From NCBI RefSeq assembly GCF_001424125.1, contig NZ_LMQI01000002.1, positions 248,001 through 312,000 on the forward strand: DNA of 64,000 nucleotides, written 5' to 3'. The notes under the pieces were generated by a model. That model was not told where the DNA came from. It searched no databases and saw only the letters and a list, made by a program, of their open reading frames with translations. Within the stretch, counting starts at the first letter, position 1. Every line of letters starts with the position of its first letter. The stretch comes from Cellulomonas sp. Leaf395 (GTDB lineage Bacteria > Actinomycetota > Actinomycetes > Actinomycetales > Cellulomonadaceae). Below are positions 55,887 to 64,000 of this stretch, one piece after another. The position numbers and the translations under genes were made by a program.

Positions 55887-58021
55887 GCTCCGCTGTTGAG
55901 GACGGCCGCCAGGGACCGCAGCCGCTGGTTGGTGAACAGGTCCTCGACCAGGACGACCCGACCGGAGCTGTCCGCCAGCGGCACCTTCCAGTTGGGGTAC
56001 TCCTGGTCGGTCCCGGGCTGGTTCTGCGCACGCCGCTCCCCCACGGCGTCGGCCAGCGAGACGCCGACCAGCACCGACGGGGTCGCCATGACGTACCGGT
56101 GCAGGGCCTCGACGATCTCGCGCTCCGAGGGGTCGGCGCCGACCAGGTCACGGTCGCGCAGGACGCCCAGCATCTGGTCGCGTTCCGCGAGCGCGGCGGC
56201 GCGGACGACCGCGACGGGCTCGGTGAGCAGTCCCAGGCGCTCGCGAATGGCGACGTGCTCGCCCGCGAGGTACCCGGCGCTGGGCGGCAGGTCGTGCGTG
56301 GTCACGGTGGCCAGCACCAGCTTCCGGTAGTGCTCGGGAGCGAGCGGCGCACCGTGCACGTCGCGCTCGAACCACAGCACGGACGTCCCGAGGATCCCCC
56401 GCTCCGACAGGTAGTCCCGCACCCACGGCTCGACGACGCCAAGGTCCTCCCCGATGACGACTGCGCCGGCGCGGTGCGCCTCGAGCGCCAGGATGCCGAC
56501 CAGTGCCTCGTGGTCGTACCGGACGTAGGCGCCGTCGGCGGAGTCGGCGCCCTCGGGGATCCACCAGAGGCGGAACAGCCCGATGACGTGGTCGATGCGG
56601 ATGGCGCCGGCATGCCGCAGGACGGTGCGCAGCATGTCCCGGTACGGCTTGTACGCGGCGCGCGCCAGGGCGTCCGGACGCCACGGCGGCTGGGACCAGT
56701 TCTGCCCCTGCTGGTTGTACATGTCCGGCGGTGCGCCGACCGTGGCGCCCCGGGCGAGCACGTCCCCGAGTGCCCACACGTCCGCCCCCTGCGGGTGCAC
56801 CCCGACCGCGAGGTCGTGCATGATCCCCAGTGCCATGCCACCCTCGAGCGCGGCGCGCTGGGCCGCTGCCAGCTGCTCGTCGGCCACCCACTGGAGCCAC
56901 AGGTGGAACTCCACGCGCTCCGCCAGCTCGACACGGAGCTCGGCCACCAGCGCGGACGTCGGGTCGAGTGCGGCGGCGGGCCACGGTGTGACGTCGGCGT
57001 ACTTCTCGGCGAGCGCGCACCAGAGCGCGAACGTCTCGAGCCCGGCGCCCTCCTGCGTGACGAACGCGTCGAAAGACGCTTGCCGGGCGGCCGACCGCGG
57101 CGCTGCGAAGACGACTTCCAGCGCGGCGCGCTTGGCGGTCCAGGCGGCGTCGCGGTCGATGGCGCCCGCATCGTCGTCGGTGGCGAGCACCGGCTCGGCC
57201 GCCCACTCGACGAGCGTGCGGTCCGCCGACGAGAGGTAGCCGGCCTCGCGGACGTCCTCGACGCGGATGTATATGGGGTTCACGAAGCGGCGCGTCGTCG
57301 GCAGGTACGGCGACGGCGTCAGCGGGACGGTCGGCTCCGCGGCGTGCAGGGGGTTGATGAGGAGGAAGTCGGCGTCGAGCTCGCGACCGGCGAGCCAGCC
57401 GATCTCCGCCAGGTCCGCCAGGTCGCCGACGCCCCACGACGCGCGCGACCGCACCGAGTAGAGCTGGGCCATGAGCCCCCACGCCCGGCGCTCCCGCAGG
57501 GCCTCGGGGAGCTCCAGCTGGGACGGCGTGACCACGAGCGGGCTGTGCGCGCCGGCGCTCGGCCCCTGGGCGACGACCTCATGCCAGCCGAGCGGCAGGT
57601 CCGTGGGCAGCGTGAACGTGGCGCGCCCGACCAGTCGGCCGTCGACCGTCCGTGGCTCCACGGGCACGTCCGCCTGGGTGACCTCGCGTCGGCCGCCACC
57701 CACCTCGGGGTCCAGCTCGATCCACACCTCGACGGGGTCCTCGTGCGTGACGTGCACGGGCACGTGCGCCTGCCGCCCCTCCCGGACGACGAGCACAGGC
57801 GGCAGCACGCGCCGCCACGGCATGTCCTCGACGTGGGCGATGGCCAGGTCGACGCGCTCCGGCGAGGACGCGTCGACGCCGAGCGCCGCGAGCACTCCCT
57901 GCAGGGTGGCGGCCGACGCGCGACGACTCTGCCCGTGGAAGTCCCAGTGGTCCGGGACCACCCCGTAAGCCCCCGCGAGGCGCAGGAGGGCGTCGGAGGC
58001 GGTACCCGGGTCGTCTGCCAC
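55883..58021 (-). CDS. malQ: 4-alpha-glucanotransferase (amylomaltase, GH77)
   Basis: 712 residues. An N-terminal extension of about 200 residues, as in actinobacterial MalQ, precedes the GH77 barrel: WGVGDLADL near 217, DMYNQQGQNW and PPDMYNQQGQ region near 435, IRIDHVIGLFRLWWIPEG with the nucleophile Asp, GEDLGVVEPWV with the acid/base Glu, and TTHDLPPSAGY. It transfers maltosyl chains during maltodextrin use. GTG 58021 lies six bases after CAGGAT. Coupled to the P-loop gene. Confidence 0.95.
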   Translation of the reverse strand: MADDPGTASDALLRLAGAYGVVPDHWDFHGQSRRASAATLQGVLAALGVDASSPERVDLAIAHVEDMPWRRVLPPVLVVREGRQAHVPVHVTHEDPVEVWIELDPEVGGGRREVTQADVPVEPRTVDGRLVGRATFTLPTDLPLGWHEVVAQGPSAGAHSPLVVTPSQLELPEALRERRAWGLMAQLYSVRSRASWGVGDLADLAEIGWLAGRELDADFLLINPLHAAEPTVPLTPSPYLPTTRRFVNPIYIRVEDVREAGYLSSADRTLVEWAAEPVLATDDDAGAIDRDAAWTAKRAALEVVFAAPRSAARQASFDAFVTQEGAGLETFALWCALAEKYADVTPWPAAALDPTSALVAELRVELAERVEFHLWLQWVADEQLAAAQRAALEGGMALGIMHDLAVGVHPQGADVWALGDVLARGATVGAPPDMYNQQGQNWSQPPWRPDALARAAYKPYRDMLRTVLRHAGAIRIDHVIGLFRLWWIPEGADSADGAYVRYDHEALVGILALEAHRAGAVVIGEDLGVVEPWVRDYLSERGILGTSVLWFERDVHGAPLAPEHYRKLVLATVTTHDLPPSAGYLAGEHVAIRERLGLLTEPVAVVRAAALAERDQMLGVLRDRDLVGADPSEREIVEALHRYVMATPSVLVGVSLADAVGERRAQNQPGTDQEYPNWKVPLADSSGRVVLVEDLFTNQRLRSLAAVLNSGA

Positions 58022-58027
58022 ACGCCG

Positions 58028-58033
58028 ATCCTG
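58028..58033 (-). promoter_or_regulatory. -10-like element of a possible leaderless promoter (malQ)
   Basis: CAGGAT on the minus strand, six bases before GTG 58021. Weak as a hexamer (three of six), but the spacing matches other genes in the window. AGGA inside it could also serve as a ribosome-binding site. Confidence 0.3.
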
Positions 58034-58121
58034 CCAGAGCCGCACGCGCACACGCAGGACAGACGCACCCGACTGCGTCACTCGCGCGCGCTCGATGGCG
58101 CGCGTCGTAGCCTTGCGGACC

Positions 58122-60272
58122 ATGACCGCACCCGCTCTGCGCACGTACCCGCCGGCCCCTCGTACCGATCTGGTCGAGGACCTGCACGGTCACCGCGTCG
58201 CCGACCCGTTCCGTGGGCTGGAGGACGCGGGGTCCGACCAGACCGAGGCGTGGTCGGCCGCGCAGGACGACGTGTACGCGCAGTACCGCGGGTCGCTCCG
58301 CCAGGACGGGGCGTTCGCCACCGACCGTCTGACCGACCGGCTCAGCGCGCTGCTGGGTGCCGGGTTCGTGAGCCCGCCCGCGTGGCGTGGCAACCGTCGG
58401 TTCTTCTCGCGACGGGTCGGTGACCAGGAGCACGCCGTGGTCGTCGTGGTGGACGACAACGGCGAGCGCGTCCTGCTGGACCCGATCTTGATCGATCCCA
58501 CAGGCACCACGACGCTCGATGCCTGGCAGCCGTCCAAGGAGGGCCACCTGGTCGCCTACCAGGTGTCGTCCGGCGGCACCGAGGAGAGCGTGCTGCACGT
58601 CCTGGACGTGGCCACCGGCGATCTGGTCGATGGCCCGATCGACCGTGCGAGGTACTCCCCCGTGGCGTGGCTGCCCGGCGGTGAGGCGTTCTACTACGTC
58701 CGCCGGCTCCCCCCGGAAGAGCTGCCGCAGGACGAGGCCCAGTACCACCGCCGCATCTGGTTGCACCGTCTGGGCACACCCGCGACCGACGACGTCGAGG
58801 TCTTCGGTGCGGGCCTCGACCACACCAACTACTACGGCGTGTCGGTCTCCCGCGACGGGCGCTGGCTCATCGTCTCCGCGTCCGCCGGGACCGCCCCCCG
58901 CACCGACGTCTGGATCGCGGACCTCTCGGCGACGGGACTCGAGACGCCGGCGTTCGTCGACGTCGCCGTCGGCCTCGACGCCGAGACCGGCGCGTGGGTG
59001 GCCCGGGACGGTCGGCTGTACGTGCACACCGACCTGGACGCGCCACGGGGACGGATCGCGGTCACGGAGCCCACCGCGCCGGGCGTCGAGCACTGGACGA
59101 CCCTGCTCGCCGAGGACCCGACGGCTGTCCTGGAGGACGTCGCGTTCATCGACGGCGGCGGCACCGACACCACTCCGACGCTGCTGCTGGCGTCCTGGCG
59201 TCGGCACTCGGTGTCCGAGGTCAGCGTCCACGACCCCCGCTCGGGCGAGCGTCGCCCGGACGTGTTCGCCCTGCCCGGGCTCGGTTCCATCTCCGGCCTG
59301 GCGACGCACCCCGACGGTGGCCCCGAGGTCTGGTTCTCCTACGCCGACCACACGACGCCGACCAGCGTGCACCGGTTCGACGCGCGCACCGGGCAGACAA
59401 CCCTGTGGGCCGCTCCTCCCGGGATCGTCGCCGACCTGCCGGACGTCCGCGCCCAGCAGGTCGAGGTCACCAGTCCCGACGGCACGACGGTCCGCGCGTT
59501 CGTCGTCGCGCGCACCGACGCGCTCGACGACTCGGGCCGACCGCTCTCCACGGCGCCGACGATGCTCTACGGCTACGGCGGCTTCCGGATCTCGCTCGAC
59601 CCCGCGTTCTCCGCGACGACGCTCGCGTGGGTCGAGGTGGGCGGCGTGTACGTCGTCGCCAACCTGCGCGGCGGCGGCGAGGAGGGTGAGGAGTGGCACC
59701 GCGCGGGCATGCGCGCGCACAAGCAGAACGTGTTCGACGACTTCCACGCCGTGGGCGACCACCTCGTCGCGCACGGCTGGACCACCCCGGAGCAGCTGGC
59801 CTGCTGGGGCGGGTCCAACGGCGGCCTGCTGGTCGGTGCAGCCCTCACGCAGCGCCCCGACCTGTTCGCCGCCGTCGTGTGCTCGGCCCCGTTGCTGGAC
59901 ATGGTCCGCTACCAGCGGTTCGGGCTCGGCGTCACCTGGACCGAGGAGTACGGCGACGCCGACGACCCCACGGAGCTCGGCTGGCTGCTCGGCTACTCCC
60001 CGTACCACCGGGTCGTCTCCGGCGCTGTCGGTATGGCGTATCCCGCCACCCTGTTCACGGTGTTCGAGGGCGACACCCGCGTCGACCCGCTGCACGCCCG
60101 CAAGCTCGCCGCGGCGCTGCAGGCGGCGACCAGCAGCGACCGCCCGGTGCTCCTGCGCAACGAGCGCGGGGTCGGTCACGGCGGGCGGGCACTGTCCCGG
60201 AGCATCGCGCTCACCGTGGAGCAGCTGCAGTTCGTCGCGGACCACACCGGTCTGGCCGGGACCGGCGCATGA
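58122..60272 (+). CDS. S9 family prolyl oligopeptidase
   Basis: 716 residues. A beta-propeller (about 70-430) precedes the alpha/beta hydrolase domain. The nucleophile is in GGSNGGLLVGAALTQRPDLF near 565, the Asp in the FEGDTRVDPLHARK segment near 650 and the His in GVGHGG near 688. The fingerprint DPFRGLED at 27-34 is typical. It cuts short peptides after proline, in the cytoplasm. The start ATG 58122 follows TAGCCT by eight bases. Its stop overlaps the MscS start (ATGA). Confidence 0.95.
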   Translation: MTAPALRTYPPAPRTDLVEDLHGHRVADPFRGLEDAGSDQTEAWSAAQDDVYAQYRGSLRQDGAFATDRLTDRLSALLGAGFVSPPAWRGNRRFFSRRVGDQEHAVVVVVDDNGERVLLDPILIDPTGTTTLDAWQPSKEGHLVAYQVSSGGTEESVLHVLDVATGDLVDGPIDRARYSPVAWLPGGEAFYYVRRLPPEELPQDEAQYHRRIWLHRLGTPATDDVEVFGAGLDHTNYYGVSVSRDGRWLIVSASAGTAPRTDVWIADLSATGLETPAFVDVAVGLDAETGAWVARDGRLYVHTDLDAPRGRIAVTEPTAPGVEHWTTLLAEDPTAVLEDVAFIDGGGTDTTPTLLLASWRRHSVSEVSVHDPRSGERRPDVFALPGLGSISGLATHPDGGPEVWFSYADHTTPTSVHRFDARTGQTTLWAAPPGIVADLPDVRAQQVEVTSPDGTTVRAFVVARTDALDDSGRPLSTAPTMLYGYGGFRISLDPAFSATTLAWVEVGGVYVVANLRGGGEEGEEWHRAGMRAHKQNVFDDFHAVGDHLVAHGWTTPEQLACWGGSNGGLLVGAALTQRPDLFAAVVCSAPLLDMVRYQRFGLGVTWTEEYGDADDPTELGWLLGYSPYHRVVSGAVGMAYPATLFTVFEGDTRVDPLHARKLAAALQAATSSDRPVLLRNERGVGHGGRALSRSIALTVEQLQFVADHTGLAGTGA

Positions 60273-61402
60273 GGGCCGCGCTCCTGATCGCCGCGGCGGC
60301 ACCGGACCCGCAGGAGACGGAGAACTCGCTCGGCCCGAACGACACGACGTCGGCGCAGTCGTGGGGCGAGTGGTTCCTCGGCATCCCGCTGCGGATCATC
60401 CTCATCGTCGCGATCAGCAGCATCACATTGTTCCTGATCCGTCGCACGATCCGGACGATCACCAACCACGTCGCCGACGGCACCCCGTTCCTCGACCGCG
60501 GGATCCTGCGACCCATCGGCGAGTCCGAGGTGGGCGGCGTCCTGGCCAAGGCGAACCCGCTGTCGAGCGCCCGCCGCGCCCAGCGCGCCCGCACGCTCGG
60601 CTCCGTCCTGCGATCGAGCGCCACGATCGTCGTCGGCGGGATCGCCTTCTTCCTGATCCTGGACACCCTCGGGGTCAACATCGCCCCGTTCATCGCCTCG
60701 GCCGGGGTGATCGGTGTCGCGCTCGGCTTCGGCGCGCAGAGCCTGGTCAAGGACTTCCTCACGGGCCTGTTCATGCTCCTGGAGGACCAGTACGGGGTCG
60801 GTGACGTCGTGGACGTCGGCCCGGCGAACGGCACGGTCGAGGCGGTCACGCTGCGGATCACGAAGATCCGCGACTCCGACGGGACCCTCTGGTACGTCCC
60901 CAACGGGACGATGCTGCGGGTCGGCAACAAGACGCAGGGCTGGGCGACCGCGGTCGTGGAGATCGACGTCGACTACTTCGCCGACCTGGACCAGGTGCGC
61001 GAGCTGCTGACGACCGCCGCGTCGCGCGTGGTCAAGGACCCGGTGGTCGGGGCACACGTCCTCGGGGAGCCGACGATCACGGGCATCGAACGGCTCAGCG
61101 CCGACGCCGTGACCCTGCGCATGAAGGTCAAGACCTCGCCGGCGATGCAGTGGGAGGTCGCCCGCGAGCTGCGCACGGCGACCCGCGACGAGCTCGAGCG
61201 CGCGGACGTGCCGCTGGCGGGTCAGCGGGACCTCATGGCGACGCACCGGGCTGCCGCCCTGCTGCCCGCCGACGACCCCATCCCACGGGATCCGCGGAGC
61301 ACGCCTCTCGATGACGTCGCGAGCAACCGCGACGCGCGGGTCGCTGCCTCGGGCGTCCAGGCAGTGCCGACGGAGGAGCCGGCGCCGACCGAGGAGCGCT
61401 GA
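60269..61402 (+). CDS. MscS family mechanosensitive ion channel
   Basis: 377 residues. Membrane segments near 35-57 and 115-140, then the pore helix GVIGVALGFGAQSLVKDFLTGLFMLLEDQYGVGD (AG-rich, as in MscS TM3), followed by the beta domain with NGTVEAVTLRITKIRDSDGTLWYVPNG. A long acidic and Pro-rich tail of about 70 residues follows. It opens under membrane tension to release solutes. ATG 60269 overlaps the S9 peptidase stop by four bases. Confidence 0.93.
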   Translation: MRAALLIAAAAPDPQETENSLGPNDTTSAQSWGEWFLGIPLRIILIVAISSITLFLIRRTIRTITNHVADGTPFLDRGILRPIGESEVGGVLAKANPLSSARRAQRARTLGSVLRSSATIVVGGIAFFLILDTLGVNIAPFIASAGVIGVALGFGAQSLVKDFLTGLFMLLEDQYGVGDVVDVGPANGTVEAVTLRITKIRDSDGTLWYVPNGTMLRVGNKTQGWATAVVEIDVDYFADLDQVRELLTTAASRVVKDPVVGAHVLGEPTITGIERLSADAVTLRMKVKTSPAMQWEVARELRTATRDELERADVPLAGQRDLMATHRAAALLPADDPIPRDPRSTPLDDVASNRDARVAASGVQAVPTEEPAPTEER

Positions 61403-61408
61403 GACCGG

Positions 61409-61978
61409 CTACCTGCCCGGCGGCCCGGACAGGACGGTCGGCACGTACTCGACCAGCTGGATCTGCCCGTCGAACGTCCGGCTGTCCACCATCTGCAGGC
61501 CGACGTCGGGGTACCCGTCGTAGATCCGCTCGCTCCCGGTGCTGCCGGTGATCACCGGGAAGACGACGACGCGGAACCGGTCGACGAGGCCCGCCACGAG
61601 CAGCGTCCGGCACAGCATGAGGCTGCCGATGGTGCGCAGGCCGGGAAGGTCGTCGTCGGCCTTCATCGACCGGACCGCCTCGACGGCGTCATGGTCGACG
61701 AGGCGGGTGTTCGCCCAGGTCAGCGGCTCGTCTAGCGTGGAGGAGAACACGACCTTGGGCATCGCGGTCAGCTCGTCCACGCCCTCCTCGCCCGCCGCGG
61801 CGAACTGCGACATCAGCCGGTACGTGGTGGCGCCCATCAGCACCGTCCAGTCGTTCTCCGGCGACTCGCCGAGCCAGGCCAGGTACTCGGGCCCCTCGAG
61901 CCCCCACCAGCCCGGCCAGCCCTCCGCCGACGCGTACCCGTCGAGCGAGGTGATGAAGTCGACCAGCAGCTCTGCCAT
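61409..61978 (-). CDS. Dihydrofolate reductase family protein (RibD C-terminal-like)
   Basis: 189 residues with the DHFR-like fold: DFITSLDGYASAEGWPGWW at the start, VLMGATTYRLM near 47, and LVDRFRVVVFPVITGSTG near 132. Such actinobacterial proteins are NADPH-binding reductases of unknown substrate, distinct from FolA. Convergent with mscS after six bases. Confidence 0.88.
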   Translation of the reverse strand: MAELLVDFITSLDGYASAEGWPGWWGLEGPEYLAWLGESPENDWTVLMGATTYRLMSQFAAAGEEGVDELTAMPKVVFSSTLDEPLTWANTRLVDHDAVEAVRSMKADDDLPGLRTIGSLMLCRTLLVAGLVDRFRVVVFPVITGSTGSERIYDGYPDVGLQMVDSRTFDGQIQLVEYVPTVLSGPPGR

Positions 61979-62037
61979 CGGACCCTCCCGGTGCTCGTCT
62001 CCACCGTGCCCGCCGCGTCGGCTGCTGGCAAGGGCGA

Positions 62038-62499
62038 TCAGGCCCAGTCGAGCAGCGGCTGCCCGGCCTCGACGGTCTCGCCGTCGGCCACGAGGTGGGT
62101 CAGCAGGCCGGGGTCGGCCTGGAGCGCGACGACGGGGCAGATCGTCGCCAGCCCGGCCGCGGACACGTCGACCGGGGACCAGGTCACCAGCCGGTCCCCC
62201 GCCCGCACCGTCTGCCCGCCCTCGACGTGGAGCGCGAAGCCCTGGCCGGCGAGCCCCACGGTGTCGATGCCGAGATGGACGAGGATCGTCCGGCCCTCAC
62301 CGAGCTCCAGGGCGAAGGCGTGCGGGTGCAGGGCGCCCACCACTCCGTCGGCGGGCGCGAGCACGGTCTGGTGCTGGACGTGCTGCGGTTCCAGGGCGAT
62401 GCCGGGACCGACCATGCCCTCGGCGAAGACGGGGTCCGGAACCGCCGACACGGGTCGGACGACCCCGGCCAGGGGGCTGAGCAGCCGCAGGGTGGTCAT
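62038..62499 (-). CDS. PTS glucose-type EIIA protein
   Basis: 153 residues, stand-alone IIA-Glc fold: SPLAGVVRPVSAVPDPVFAEGMVG, LAPADGVVGAL, and the phosphorylated His75 in TILVHLGIDTVGL. It passes phosphate from HPr to an EIIB. A stand-alone EIIB lies directly upstream; no EIIC is in the window. Confidence 0.93.
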   Translation of the reverse strand: MTTLRLLSPLAGVVRPVSAVPDPVFAEGMVGPGIALEPQHVQHQTVLAPADGVVGALHPHAFALELGEGRTILVHLGIDTVGLAGQGFALHVEGGQTVRAGDRLVTWSPVDVSAAGLATICPVVALQADPGLLTHLVADGETVEAGQPLLDWA

Positions 62500-62522
62500 C
62501 CGTCACACCCCGCCGCGGCCGG

Positions 62523-62753
62523 TCAGCGCAGGCTGTCGAGCTCTGCGGCGAGGTTGTCGGCCTCCGGGCCGACGATCACCTGGACGATGCGGCCCGACCG
62601 CACCACGCCGAACGCGCCGCTGGCCTTGAGGGCCACCTCGTCGACCAGATGGGCGTCGCTCACCTCGACGCGGAGCCGGGTGATGCACGGCTCGAGGTCG
62701 ACGACGTTCGCGTCGCCGCCCAGCGCTGCGAGGATCTGCTCTGCCTTGCTCAA
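62523..62753 (-). CDS. PTS glucose-type EIIB protein
   Basis: 76 residues. The phosphorylated cysteine is Cys23 in VVDLEPCITRLRVEV, the classic IIB-Glc site. The start is taken as TTG 62753 because GGGGAG lies five bases upstream; GTG 62771 would add six residues but lacks a site. It sits 23 bp before EIIA, so one operon. Divergent from enzyme I. Confidence 0.9.
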   Translation of the reverse strand: MSKAEQILAALGGDANVVDLEPCITRLRVEVSDAHLVDEVALKASGAFGVVRSGRIVQVIVGPEADNLAAELDSLR

Positions 62754-62920
62754 TGGAACTCCCCAGCTCACTCGGCGCCGATCTGCGCCCGGGGGCAAGC
62801 CTAACCCTGAGACGCCGCTCACACTTCGCAGCCGGCAACCGGCCCGTGCGGGTGTCAGGGTGGCGTCCGCGGACGTCGAGGGACCACACTGCCGTCAGGT
62901 CGACGAGGAGGTCCCGTCAG

Positions 62921-64000
62921 GTGAGCTCGACGAGTGCGGTGCACGCGCCATCCCCCACGGTCATCACGGGGATCGGGGTGAGCCCTGGCCGCGTCGTCGC
63001 GCCCGCCGTGCTCATGCCCGACCCGATCGCCGAGCCGCCCTCGGGCCGGCGACTCCCACCCGGCACCGACTACGCGGCTGCCTCGAAGCGGATCGGCGCG
63101 GCGTCCGAGGTGGTCCGGGCCGCACTCGACGCCGCCGCCGACCGCGCTGACGGCGACAGCGCGGACCTCCTGCACGCCACCGCGGCGATCGCTGCGGACC
63201 CCACCCTCGTCGCCGACGCCGAGCAGCGCGTCGTGGACGACAGGCTGGTGCCCGAGCGGGCGGTCTGGGAGGCCGCGGAGGCGGTGTCCGCGCAGTTCGA
63301 GGCGCTCGGTGGCTACTTCGCGGAGCGCACGCGCGACATCGCCGACGTCCGCGACCGGCTGGTCGCGGAGCTCACCGGCCGACCCGCCCCGGGCGTGCCG
63401 GCGCACGAGGCACCGTTCGTGCTGGTCGCCGCGGACCTGGCGCCGGCGATCGTCGCGACGCTCGACGCTGCGCGGGTCCTCGCGATCGTCACCGGGACGG
63501 GAGGACCCACCTCGCACACCGCGATCCTCGCGCGCGCCCGCGGCATCCCGACGGTCGTCGCGGCCCGCGGTGCCGAGGCGGCGGTGCGCGCCGAGGGCCT
63601 GGTGCTCGTCGACGGCTCCGCCGGGACCGTGACGGTCGACCCCACCAAGGACCAGGTCGCGGCAGCCCTCGCGCTGGCCGCGCAGGTGCGGACGTTCGAC
63701 GGGCACGGGCACACCGCCGACGGCCACCACGTCGAGCTGCTGGCGAACGTGGGCGACCCCGCCGACGCCGCTCCGGCCGCGGCCGCCGGCGCCGAGGGCG
63801 TGGGGCTGTTCCGGACCGAGTTCGGGTTCCTCGACCGCGACGAGGCGCCCAGCATCGACGAGCAGGTCACCGCGTACCGCCGTGTGCTGTCCGCCTTCCC
63901 CGGTCGCAAGGTGGTCGTCCGCACGCTCGATGCCGGCGCCGACAAGCCCCTGCCGTTCCTGGCCGGCGACCCGGAGGTCAACCCCGCGCTCGGAGTCCGA
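62921..64000 (+). CDS. ptsI: PTS enzyme I (phosphoenolpyruvate-protein phosphotransferase), partial
   Basis: The first 360 residues are present; the C-terminal part lies beyond the window. The HPr-binding helical domain is followed by the swivel domain with His199 in TGTGGPTSHTAILARARGIP, the site phosphorylated by phosphoenolpyruvate, and the start of the PEP-binding barrel (GVGLFRTEFGFLDRDEAPS). It passes phosphate to HPr. GTG 62921 has GAGGAGG ten bases upstream. It shares a 167-bp divergent region with EIIB. Confidence 0.93.
   Translation, partial: MSSTSAVHAPSPTVITGIGVSPGRVVAPAVLMPDPIAEPPSGRRLPPGTDYAAASKRIGAASEVVRAALDAAADRADGDSADLLHATAAIAADPTLVADAEQRVVDDRLVPERAVWEAAEAVSAQFEALGGYFAERTRDIADVRDRLVAELTGRPAPGVPAHEAPFVLVAADLAPAIVATLDAARVLAIVTGTGGPTSHTAILARARGIPTVVAARGAEAAVRAEGLVLVDGSAGTVTVDPTKDQVAAALALAAQVRTFDGHGHTADGHHVELLANVGDPADAAPAAAAGAEGVGLFRTEFGFLDRDEAPSIDEQVTAYRRVLSAFPGRKVVVRTLDAGADKPLPFLAGDPEVNPALGVR

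Overview
The window is very GC-rich DNA (by eye about 70% or more) with actinobacterial gene content: an F420-dependent enzyme cluster, a tig-clpP1-clpP2-clpX locus with two ClpP paralogues, a Rv2629-type protein, a Rv2466c-type thioredoxin-fold protein, an Eis-like acetyltransferase, and many GTG starts, some of which look leaderless. The arabinose-polymer uptake locus, the DUF389 and SpoIIE-type proteins and the overall style suggest Cellulomonadaceae or a close relative. That placement is inference. Gene density is high and almost everything is chromosomal housekeeping or catabolic content; there is no CRISPR array, rRNA operon or intact mobile element.

Left part (1-20 kb): a truncated cofE coupled to an F420-dependent oxidoreductase; a polylysine-synthetase-like A-T-membrane protein coupled to an M1 peptidase; divergently valS and an acyl-CoA ligase; then, on the minus strand, tig, clpP1, clpP2, clpX, a chorismate mutase and a Rv2629/Balon-like release-factor homologue, with an MGT-type glycosyltransferase and a DUF389 membrane protein behind. 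Two tRNA genes follow (Pro-TGG on minus, Gly-TCC on plus).

Transition (20.3-22.1 kb): the 3' end of tRNA-Gly is repeated 1.7 kb downstream, with a 3-base deletion. Between the copies lie a secreted AMIN-like protein and a coupled pair of tiny membrane proteins. This looks like the decayed remnant of a tRNA-integrated element.

Middle (22.1-34.8 kb): one long minus-strand locus for arabinose-containing oligosaccharides: two tandem LacI regulators, a lipoprotein binding protein, a hairpin, two permeases, a YesL-like protein, GH31, GH51 and GH127. No signal peptide is seen on the three glycosidases, so oligosaccharides are probably imported and then cut in the cytoplasm. A GH25 lysozyme-like protein is divergent from the regulators.

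Right part (35-64 kb): small zinc-ribbon and unknown genes with a strong AT-rich promoter and a perfect 9-bp inverted repeat; VOC, FAD and SGNH enzymes; the cysteine pathway pair cysK-cysE behind a Cys-rich leader peptide that looks like a cysteine-sensing attenuator; an orphan YtrA-type GntR regulator with a palindromic operator; an F420 oxidoreductase and an alkyltransferase-like DNA repair protein; an OafA-type acyltransferase; a SpoIIE phosphatase and Eis acetyltransferase pair; RpiB; M13, M1 and S9 peptidases; malQ; MscS; and, at the right edge, PTS IIA and IIB proteins divergent from a truncated PTS enzyme I gene.
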